This document shows, piece by piece, positions 1 to 5,126 of a DNA stretch of 6,175 nucleotides. The stretch spans positions 1-6,175 of the forward strand of contig JANYGM010000248.1 in assembly GCA_025362415.1 (NCBI GenBank), read 5' to 3'. Origin of the DNA: a bacterium (lineage in GTDB: Bacteria > Bacteroidota > Bacteroidia > Cytophagales > Thermonemataceae). The notes beneath the pieces are model-generated. The model worked only from the letters and a program-made list of their open reading frames with translations, did no database searches and was not told the DNA's origin. Both the position numbers and the translations under genes were made by a program. Numbering within the stretch: position 1 is the stretch's first letter; each line of letters opens with the position of its first letter.

Positions 1-2
1 CT

Positions 3-68
3 GTTTTAAAAAGAATTGTGGTCTGTACCGTAATGCAATGAAGGTCTGACCATAATTCTTTTTAAAAC
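3..68. repeat. Long hairpin A, left half of a paired palindromic element
   Basis: Bases 3-23 pair with 48-68 to form a 21-bp stem with one G-T wobble (G18/T53). After a T/T mismatch (24/47) the stem continues as G25-C46 and 27-29 with 43-45, leaving a 13-nt loop (30-42). The segment 20-51 begins GGTCTGTACC and ends GGTCTGACC. Its reverse complement recurs at 91-122 with 28 of 32 bases identical. This looks like one half of a REP/BIME-like dispersed element. It has no U-tract and would be a poor intrinsic terminator by the usual rules. Function unknown. Confidence 0.85.
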
Positions 69-74
69 GACCTT

Positions 75-138
75 ACTCTTTGTTATTAGTGGTCAGACCT
101 CCGTTCCACTACGGTACAGACCACTAATAACAAAGAGT
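75..138. repeat. Long hairpin B, right half of a paired palindromic element
   Basis: Bases 75-94 pair perfectly with 119-138 (20 bp). An A/A mismatch (95/118) follows, then G96-C117 and 97-99 with 113-115, closing a 13-nt loop (100-112). This is the mirror image of hairpin A, including the mismatch and the single bulged base. The outer arms (ACTCTTTGTTATTA and complement) do not resemble those of hairpin A (GTTTTAAAAAGAATT). Only 6 nt (69-74) separate the two hairpins. The pair lies about 50 bp upstream of lipB and may form part of its leader, or the trailer of a gene to the left of the window. Confidence 0.85.
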
Positions 139-189
139 GTATGGTAACAAAAATTCACAATTCCTAATTTCTAATTAAAAAAATAATTT

Positions 190-897
190 ATGAATAAAAA
201 AGTCATAGTAGAAAATTTGCCAAAAATGTCTTATAAAGATGCTTGGGAATATCAAGAAAGCCTTTTTGAGCCTATTGTAAAGCAAAAAATAGCTAACAAA
301 AATGACCAAACAAGCATTCCTACAAACAACTATTTGCTCTTGTGTGAGCATCAAGACGTTTATACCATTGGGAAAAGTGGCAAAATGGAAAATTTGCTAC
401 TTTCTACGCAAGAACTCATAGATAAAAATATAGAATTTCATAAAATAAATAGAGGTGGCGACATCACTTATCACGGACTTGGACAACTTGTTGGTTATCC
501 AATCCTTGATTTGGATAACTTTAAACCTGACATTCACCTCTATATGCGCAATTTGGAAGAAGTAATTATCAAAACTATTGCTGATTTTGGATTAGATGGC
601 GGCAGAATAGAAGGACTTACAGGCGTTTGGCTAGGCTACACAGAGGGCGCAGAAAACCCACGCAAAATATGTGCAGCAGGCGTAAAAGCCAGCCGTTGGG
701 TAACAATGCACGGTTTTGCGCTTAATGTGAATACTGATTTAGGTTTTTTTAAAAATATTGTACCTTGTGGCATCACTGACAAAGCGGTTACTTCAATGAA
801 ACAAGAACTTGGCAAAGATATTCCGCTAAAAGAAGTAGAAAAAAGTCTTATTGGGCATTTTGAAGAAGTTTTTGGTGCAAAATGTTTGCATAATTAG
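190..897 (+). CDS. lipB: Octanoyl-[acyl-carrier-protein]:protein N-octanoyltransferase LipB
   Basis: LipB moves the octanoyl group from octanoyl-ACP onto a lysine of lipoyl domains (pyruvate and 2-oxoglutarate dehydrogenases, GcvH); LipA then adds sulfur. It acts in the cytoplasm. The 235-aa protein shows the family signatures: NYLLLCEHQDVYTIGKSG (about 47-64), RGGDITYHGLGQLVGYPI (88-105), KICAAGVKASRWVTMHGFAL (159-178), NVNTDLGFF, and IVPCGI around Cys193. Lys159 and Cys193 are 34 residues apart, matching the catalytic Lys/Cys dyad spacing known from E. coli (K135/C169), so the enzyme looks intact. Length is normal for Bacteroidota. The ATG at 190 is the first start and is preceded by an A/T-rich leader without Shine-Dalgarno, as is usual in this phylum. 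It appears monocistronic; lipA is not in the window. I see no clear TAnnTTTG promoter in the short upstream gap. Confidence 0.97.
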   Translation: MNKKVIVENLPKMSYKDAWEYQESLFEPIVKQKIANKNDQTSIPTNNYLLLCEHQDVYTIGKSGKMENLLLSTQELIDKNIEFHKINRGGDITYHGLGQLVGYPILDLDNFKPDIHLYMRNLEEVIIKTIADFGLDGGRIEGLTGVWLGYTEGAENPRKICAAGVKASRWVTMHGFALNVNTDLGFFKNIVPCGITDKAVTSMKQELGKDIPLKEVEKSLIGHFEEVFGAKCLHN

Positions 898-908
898 TAT
901 TTATTTTA

Positions 909-940
909 TTTGGAATATAAGTTTATTTTTGTTATATTTG
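909..940 (+). promoter_or_regulatory. Bacteroidota-type promoter of the 997-2059 cassette
   Basis: TTTG at 909-912 (-33 element), exactly 20 nt of spacer, then TATATTTG at 933-940, which fits the Bacteroidota -7 consensus TAnnTTTG. Transcription would start near 946-948, leaving a leader of about 50 nt before the ATG at 997. It lies just after the lipB stop, so the downstream cassette has its own transcription unit. Confidence 0.75.
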
Positions 941-948
941 TAAAAGAC

Positions 949-963
949 ACACAAATTATGTGT
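949..963. promoter_or_regulatory. Possible operator palindrome at the transcription start
   Basis: ACACA (949-953) and TGTGT (959-963) form a perfect 5-bp inverted repeat around a 5-nt AT spacer. It begins within a few bases of the start site predicted from the promoter at 909-940. That position would suit an autorepressor, as is common for toxin-antitoxin operons. The arms are short and the region is AT-rich, so chance is a real alternative. Confidence 0.3.
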
Positions 964-996
964 AAAAAATCAAGTAATTTTTAAAAGACAATTCTA

Positions 997-1170
997 ATGG
1001 ATAGCACACAAATCAAATTAATGATGTTATTGGCGAAAAAACTCAGAAGAAGGAAAAGAAATAAAGAAGAAATTCTAAAATCCTTTGTATCTGCAGGTAT
1101 CTTGACCAATGATGGGAATTATACTAAAAATTATCCAGAATTAGGCAAAATGGAAAAAACACTCAAGTAA
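997..1170 (+). CDS. Small basic protein (57 aa), candidate antitoxin or accessory of the downstream ART-like gene
   Basis: ATG at 997 opens a 57-codon frame ending with TAA at 1168-1170. The first half is a predicted helix with a very basic patch (KKLRRRKRNK, residues 14-23). It is followed by EEILKSFVSAGILTNDGNYTKNYPELGK, where GIL-ND-GNYT looks like a compact turn often seen at the end of small Bacteroidota proteins. The stop is only 5 nt before the next ATG (1176), so the two are almost certainly co-transcribed and probably translationally coupled. A small gene directly upstream of a toxin-like gene is the usual place for an antitoxin, and the basic patch could bind DNA. This is inference; I do not recognise a named family. 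The promoter and spacing support its being a real gene despite its size. Confidence 0.7.
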   Translation: MDSTQIKLMMLLAKKLRRRKRNKEEILKSFVSAGILTNDGNYTKNYPELGKMEKTLK

Positions 1171-1175
1171 ACTTT

Positions 1176-1808
1176 ATGTATAATTCTAGGAATAATTTAA
1201 TCATTGGATTTCACGGTTGTGATGAGAAAGTTCAAAAAGAACTACTAAATGAACCTAATAAAATTCAAGCAAGCAATAAACCTTATGACTGGTTGGGACA
1301 CGGAATATACTTTTGGGAGAATAATTATGAAAGAGCTTTGCAATGGGCAAAAGAGAAACAAGAAAGCGGACAAATAAAAAAAGCGTCTGTTATTGGTGCA
1401 GTTATTTCTCTTGATAATTGTCTTGATTTCACAGATACAACCTTTATCAATCTTTTGATAGTGTATTATGAAATGATGAGTAAAGAATATAGAGCAATGG
1501 ATAAACAACTGCCACAAAATAAAAACGTAAAACAAGATAAATATAAAGGTTTATTGCTTAGAGAGTTAGATTGTACGGTAATTGAATTTATGCACCAAAG
1601 AATATCTGAAGAAATAAACAATGACATAAATACCAAAGGATATTCAGATTATAGAAGTTTTGATTCAACAAGAGGTTTATTTACTGAAGGTGGAGAGGCA
1701 TTTCCTGGTGCAGGAATTCAAAAGAAAAATCATATACAAATTTGTATTAGGAATAATAATTGTATTAAAGGCTTTTTTCTACCTAGAAAAGAAATTAAAT
1801 TTTCATAA
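1176..1808 (+). CDS. Putative PARP-like ADP-ribosyltransferase-fold protein, possible toxin
   Basis: This 210-aa cytosolic protein has no signal peptide or membrane segment. Motifs in order: IIGFHGCD (9-16), YDWLGHGIYFWENNYERALQWA (37-58), a strand-like VIGAVISL followed by DNCLDFTD (72-87), and a C-terminal block with RGLFTEGGEAFPGAGIQ (166-182) and HIQICIRNNNCIKGFF (186-201). An early HG motif followed by a G-x-GIYF motif about 30 residues later resembles the first two catalytic motifs of PARP/diphtheria-toxin-type ADP-ribosyltransferases (H-Y-E class), here His13 and Tyr45. The third position is uncertain; Glu171, Glu174 and Gln188 are candidates. If the fold is right it would bind NAD+ and modify a host or invader target. 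I recall the FHGCD/YDWLGxGIYFWE pattern as a recurrent uncharacterised bacterial family but cannot name it with certainty. The ATG at 1176 lies 5 nt after the 57-aa gene and the KTSC-like gene follows after 26 nt. The three probably form one operon driven from 909-940. Confidence 0.85.
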   Translation: MYNSRNNLIIGFHGCDEKVQKELLNEPNKIQASNKPYDWLGHGIYFWENNYERALQWAKEKQESGQIKKASVIGAVISLDNCLDFTDTTFINLLIVYYEMMSKEYRAMDKQLPQNKNVKQDKYKGLLLRELDCTVIEFMHQRISEEINNDINTKGYSDYRSFDSTRGLFTEGGEAFPGAGIQKKNHIQICIRNNNCIKGFFLPRKEIKFS

Positions 1809-1834
1809 AAATCACTTAATAATTCCCTAGAATA

Positions 1835-2059
1835 ATGACACCATACACAAATAAAGGCGGAAAATCAGGAATACAATCATACGAAATTGGAGATGATTTC
1901 ATTAAAGTGAAATTTAGTGATGGCAAAACATACACTTATGACAATGCCATTACTGGAAAAGAAAACATTAAAACTATGAAAGAATTAGCGGAAAGTGGCA
2001 GTGGGCTAAACAGTTTCATATCTAAGGTAATTCGTAAAAAGTATGCTTCAAAGTCATAG
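1835..2059 (+). CDS. KTSC-like small protein (74 aa)
   Basis: The pattern is a short beta-rich start (SGIQSYEIGDDFIKVKFSDG, 11-30), an aromatic strand (KTYTYDNA, 31-38), then a helical part with MKELAESGSGLNSFISKVIRKKYASK (48-73). This matches the layout of the KTSC domain: a V-x-Y-like start, F-x-x-G-x-x-Y-x-Y, then a small-residue/asparagine turn and a terminal IR-x-x-Y/F. KTSC proteins are small, with unclear roles, and sometimes occur with nucleic-acid enzymes or mobile loci. It starts 26 nt after the stop of the ART-like gene, so it is probably the last gene of that operon. Whether it works with the other two genes or is a passenger cannot be told from sequence. The ATG at 1835 is the only sensible start. 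Confidence 0.85.
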   Translation: MTPYTNKGGKSGIQSYEIGDDFIKVKFSDGKTYTYDNAITGKENIKTMKELAESGSGLNSFISKVIRKKYASKS

Positions 2060-2074
2060 AAAAAAAGTAGCTAA

Positions 2075-2105
2075 AAGACATAGAAAAACTTGTATTCTAT
2101 GTCTT
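2075..2105. terminator. Hairpin between convergent genes, probable bidirectional terminator
   Basis: AAGACATAGAA (2075-2085) and TTCTATGTCTT (2095-2105) form a perfect 11-bp stem with a 9-nt loop. It lies 15 nt after the stop of the KTSC-like gene and about 25 nt from the stop of the convergent M23 gene. There is an A-rich run (2060-2066) on one side, which would be a U-tract for minus-strand transcripts, but only weakly T-rich sequence on the other. It therefore fits termination of the minus-strand unit better than of the plus-strand one. Confidence 0.55.
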
Positions 2106-2130
2106 CTCTGTGCCTATGTGGTGAAATAAG

Positions 2131-4143
2131 CTACAACTCAATTTTAGTGTAGCTTTCGTTATCTAACTCATCTCGTACACGCAACTCAAAAGTGCCTTTG
2201 AGTGGTTTTTCAAAGGCTGCATCAGTCCAAATAAGGCTAGATTTTGATTCATATTGCATCAAAATAAACTCCCCATTAAGATATGCCTTAAAATCTTTTA
2301 TCCCAACGCCATAATCAGAAATAGAAAAACTCACACGTTTAGCAGTTTTGCCCAAAAAACGCACATTTGGCGGATTTGTGTCTTTTTCTAACCTAAATTC
2401 TCCTAAATATTTTGTCTTAAAAGTAATTGTACTATCCGTAATGATAGGTTTTAGGAAACTGCGGCTATAACCATAGCCAAAAACTGCCATTTTAGCAGGA
2501 TTATCCACAAAAACGCCCGCCTTCTTATAAAAATACGTTACTTCTATTTCTCTAGCAAGTGGTACTAAATTATTTCCTATAGTAAAACTGGTCTGATTTG
2601 ACCAAATAGGGATATACGTACTATCAAATAAAGCGTTTTTCTTAAAATTTATTCTAAAATACTCATCTTTATAAATATGTTCTACATTAGAAGGAATATA
2701 ATTTTTATTCATAAAAAGCATTACAATATCTCCTATTTGAGCTTTTAATGGCATTTTTCCGTTAATAATAGGAAAAGTATAAATGTTTTGAACGCTCAAA
2801 TTATTCTGTCTATTAGTTGCAGCGAGTGGCACTTCAAATGGTACTGAGGAAATAGCATCATAAACAAACATTTTCTCTTGTTTTCGTAAACCGTTTACCT
2901 TCAATATAAGCGTGTTATTGTTCACTTCATAATTTATTTTTGGTTTGTTTAAAAGTGCGTCAGGTACAAAAGAAACCATTTTTTTCTCTTTTCCAATGAT
3001 TTTAAACTCCAAAATAGACAAATTATTATGAATATCTGTAGCTTCTATACTGATAAAATAAATTTGATTAGGCTTTATATTGATTTTTCCTTTATTGTAT
3101 TTTTGTGGTGAAGTAGTATCAGAGGTATAAATATTCAAATAATTTCCATCACTTTCATAGCATTTTTCTAACGCTAAACCTGTTGTACGGTGTTTGCGGT
3201 AGTCAAGGTGCATATTCATATTGCGTTGCTCATCAACAGCATAATTATTGATAAAATACTCAAAAATCTCTTTTTCAGCGTTTTTATCTTGTTGATTTTG
3301 AGTAGCATTTTCCTCTCTTACTTTCACTCTCACTCGTGAAGTGCCATAAGTATTTGAGGCATTTTCTGCCACATCATAACTCATCATTTCCAGTCCTATC
3401 CAGCCGTAAGCCTCAATTACTTGCGGAATAATATAGGTATTTGGCTGATTGGGACTATATCTAGTTTTTTGAGGAATAAAAAGAAGTTCTTTGTATTCTC
3501 CTTGTAGTTGCGTGTCGTAGGCTTGTGGCACAATGGCAAGACGTTGCAAAATAGGCGGTTTTGTATCTTTTATTTCAGTAAAAAACAACAAAGGATTAAG
3601 TATATGTTCGTTTGTAGTACGGATTTCGTAGTGCAGATGCGCCCCAGAAGATGCCCCAGTATTGCCTACATAACCTAAAGTATCTCCTTTTTTGACAATA
3701 AGCTCGTCAGATGCAGGGAAAAGCTCTGTTTCAAAAGATTGTTGTTCGTATTGTTTTTTTCTAACATAAGTAGCAATTTTGCCTGAAAACCTGCTTAAAT
3801 GAGCGTACAAAGCAATATGTCCCGTTGTTGGGTGCGTAACGTAAAGCGCATTTCCGTAGGCGTAGGTAGAAGTTTTGGCACGTCCCACAAAACCATCATC
3901 AGCCGCCACGACAGGCACAGTTTCACCTGCTAAGATGTCTAAGCCACCGTGAAAATGATTAGCCCTAATCTCGCCCATATTGCCCGTAAGATAGAATTTG
4001 TTAGGTGTTGGAAACGCAAATTTACCTTTAAAATATTGCGGTTTTTGTGCTGAAATAGTAGTTATATTCCAGATGAAAAAAAGAGAAATGAAGGCTTTGA
4101 AAAGGTTTTTTAGGAGGGTTTTAATCATTATTTTAGTGGTCAT
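2131..4143 (-). CDS. Exported M23 family metallopeptidase
   Basis: This is a 670-aa protein when started at ATG 4143. A basic N-terminus (KTLLKNLFK) and hydrophobic stretch (AFISLFFIWNITTISA) form a signal peptide cleaved near residue 32. The LytM/M23 domain fills about 55-190 with all active-site residues: HFHGGLD (H65, D69 zinc), YAHL (H115) and GAHLHYE (H169 catalytic, H171 zinc). It should be a zinc endopeptidase cutting peptidoglycan cross-links or other glycine-rich peptides, acting in the periplasm or at the surface. The remaining 480 residues look beta-rich and end in an Ig/Fn-like module (about 588-670, with GVGIKDFKAYLNGEFIL and ELRVRDELDN). No type IX sorting tail is evident. Start choice: an in-frame TTG (4155) lies upstream, and a further ATG at 4128 would also leave a full signal peptide. 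ATG 4143 has GGAG six nt upstream, though those bases also code for the overlapping gene. It overlaps the end of the startless ORF at 4133-4525. Confidence 0.93.
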   Translation of the reverse strand: MTTKIMIKTLLKNLFKAFISLFFIWNITTISAQKPQYFKGKFAFPTPNKFYLTGNMGEIRANHFHGGLDILAGETVPVVAADDGFVGRAKTSTYAYGNALYVTHPTTGHIALYAHLSRFSGKIATYVRKKQYEQQSFETELFPASDELIVKKGDTLGYVGNTGASSGAHLHYEIRTTNEHILNPLLFFTEIKDTKPPILQRLAIVPQAYDTQLQGEYKELLFIPQKTRYSPNQPNTYIIPQVIEAYGWIGLEMMSYDVAENASNTYGTSRVRVKVREENATQNQQDKNAEKEIFEYFINNYAVDEQRNMNMHLDYRKHRTTGLALEKCYESDGNYLNIYTSDTTSPQKYNKGKINIKPNQIYFISIEATDIHNNLSILEFKIIGKEKKMVSFVPDALLNKPKINYEVNNNTLILKVNGLRKQEKMFVYDAISSVPFEVPLAATNRQNNLSVQNIYTFPIINGKMPLKAQIGDIVMLFMNKNYIPSNVEHIYKDEYFRINFKKNALFDSTYIPIWSNQTSFTIGNNLVPLAREIEVTYFYKKAGVFVDNPAKMAVFGYGYSRSFLKPIITDSTITFKTKYLGEFRLEKDTNPPNVRFLGKTAKRVSFSISDYGVGIKDFKAYLNGEFILMQYESKSSLIWTDAAFEKPLKGTFELRVRDELDNESYTKIEL

Positions 4144-4526
4144 AAATATCTCCAAATTTTTCTTCTAAAAATATTATATGGAAAATATTACCCATTCTTA
4201 ATCCTAAAAACGGTCTATTGTCGCCATTTGCTCTAAAAACAGTCAAATCAGTTACGTCTGGACTTATGAATGTGGGTAATGTTGGTTTTATTTGATTTAC
4301 AGGGATTTTTTCTGTTCCAAATCCGTGTCTTGGTGAAACATTTATTTCTTTCCACGAAAGATTAGATAGTTTTTTTAGTCTTTCAATAAAATTAGCATAA
4401 AATTCAAAATCTTTTTTTGGTTTAGTTTGTAAATATCTAAAACAAAAAACAGGATAATCTATTTCAGTATTATTTGAGGTTGGGATTTTAATTTTATTGT
4501 GCTTCTTTCTTTTTAATTTTACCCAT
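4133..4526 (-). pseudogene. Frameshifted small gene, candidate toxin partner of the DUF4065 protein
   Basis: From 4525 to 4133 the minus strand has an uninterrupted 130-codon frame ending in TAA (4135-4133), but with no ATG, GTG or TTG in its first 90 codons. An ATG at 4526, 13 nt after the stop of the DUF4065 gene, is one base out of frame and hits TAA at 4496-4494 after ten codons. Removing one A from the A-rich stretch (for example the A5 run at 4514-4510) gives a 130-aa protein beginning MGKIKRKKHNKIKIPTSN. The product has a basic N-terminus, a helix (FYANFIERLKKL, 42-53), RHGFG (66-70), FRANGDNRPFLGLR (97-110), FHIIFLE (115-121) and a terminal FGDIYDH. I recall this C-terminal pattern as a widespread uncharacterised family. 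Its basic, beta-rich C-terminal half is compatible with a RelE/MqsR-like toxin, which is inference. The long intact frame argues for a very recent break, a sequencing error, or expression by slippage. Confidence 0.75.
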
Positions 4527-4539
4527 TATATCTATAAAA

Positions 4540-4986
4540 TTACGCTGTAATTTGAGTTTTAAAATATTCTTTTAACAAATCATAAGGTATTACGCCTTGT
4601 GGATTTTCGTTAAAAATTTTTCTCCAAGGAAGTTCCTCGTGAGTCATATTCATTAGCTTAATAGCTGAAAATTGCCCATATTCAGTCATCACCTCATTAA
4701 ATAACTCTTCCTCTTCACTAGCCAAATTCAATACTTCCGTATTATCTTTGAGGCTGATAGCACCTGAACCAAAATTTTTGAAATGGTAATATATTTCTTT
4801 AACTACTGGTCCGTATTGCCACGCCTCTATCTCATTTTCAAATAATTTTTTGTCAAAAACTGCAATAAAAAAGCCCTGCATATAATAAAGCATTTTTTGC
4901 AATTTCAAATTAGAAATTATTTCTCCTTGACTTGCATCAGTATTAGCAATAATTTTGTTGGCAATGTCTAAAACTGGATAGCTCAT
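4540..4986 (-). CDS. DUF4065 / SocA-like (Panacea domain) protein, probable antitoxin
   Basis: The 148-aa protein shows the DUF4065 pattern through its length: ISNLKLQKMLYYMQGFF (24-40), LFENEIEAWQYGPVVKEIYYHF (48-69), YGQFSAIKLMNMTHEELPWRK (103-123), and IPYDLLKEYF near the C-terminus. The family includes SocA of Caulobacter, the ClpXP adaptor antitoxin that delivers SocB for proteolysis. It also includes the PanA antitoxins, a promiscuous antitoxin domain paired with many different toxins. Here the partner would be the adjacent frame at 4525-4133, whose ATG follows the stop after 13 nt, in the classic antitoxin-first order. It has its own promoter (5095-5064) and a leader of about 70 nt. 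All conserved blocks are present and it looks functional. Start ATG 4986 aligns with the usual N-terminus (P-V-LDIANKII). Confidence 0.92.
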   Translation of the reverse strand: MSYPVLDIANKIIANTDASQGEIISNLKLQKMLYYMQGFFIAVFDKKLFENEIEAWQYGPVVKEIYYHFKNFGSGAISLKDNTEVLNLASEEEELFNEVMTEYGQFSAIKLMNMTHEELPWRKIFNENPQGVIPYDLLKEYFKTQITA

Positions 4987-5019
4987 AAGTAATTATGGGT
5001 TTTAATGAATACAAAACAT

Positions 5020-5036
5020 TGGTAATCAGGTTACTA
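5020..5036. promoter_or_regulatory. Weak inverted repeat in the leader of the DUF4065 gene
   Basis: TGGTAA (5020-5025) and TTACTA (5031-5036) pair with one wobble around TCAGG. It lies in the predicted leader, about 35 nt upstream of the ATG at 4986. It could be an operator for autoregulation or a small leader hairpin. The arms are short, so this is only a suggestion. Confidence 0.2.
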
Positions 5037-5063
5037 CATTTGCAGTAAGACTCTATTCTGTAA

Positions 5064-5095
5064 CAAAAGTAGCAAAAATATTTTAATTTCCCAAA
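5064..5095 (-). promoter_or_regulatory. Bacteroidota-type promoter of the DUF4065 operon
   Basis: Reading on the minus strand, TTTG (5095-5092), exactly 20 nt of spacer, then TACTTTTG (5071-5064), a full match to TAnnTTTG. Predicted start of transcription is near 5058-5056. It sits between the glycosyltransferase stop (5127) and the DUF4065 start (4986), so this pair is transcribed independently of the glycosyltransferase. It may also carry transcription into the M23 gene, whose start overlaps the second ORF. Confidence 0.75.
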
Positions 5096-5126
5096 TAAAA
5101 TACAAGTTGTCTATTCATCATTAAAA

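Noticed and set aside
156..182. Heptamer-like pattern AATTCCT/AATTTCT/AATTAAA before lipB
   Set aside because: It is short, imperfect and of low complexity; not enough to call a repeat or regulatory site.
1..189. CRISPR-like or tRNA-like reading of the hairpin region
   Set aside because: There are only two units, inverted rather than direct, with no spacers; no cloverleaf or T-loop sequence is present.
965..982. AAAAAT...ATTTTT inverted repeat in the leader of the 57-aa gene
   Set aside because: It is made only of A/T runs in an AT-rich leader and is not distinguishable from chance.
1245..1535. Open frame of 96 codons on the minus strand
   Set aside because: It lies wholly inside the ART-like gene on the opposite strand, its product is a low-complexity Ile/Phe-rich translation of AT-rich sequence, and it lacks any promoter or motif.
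4144..4155. TTG at 4155 as the start of the M23 peptidase
   Set aside because: It only adds four residues before an ATG with a better-spaced GGAG, and would increase overlap with the upstream frame.
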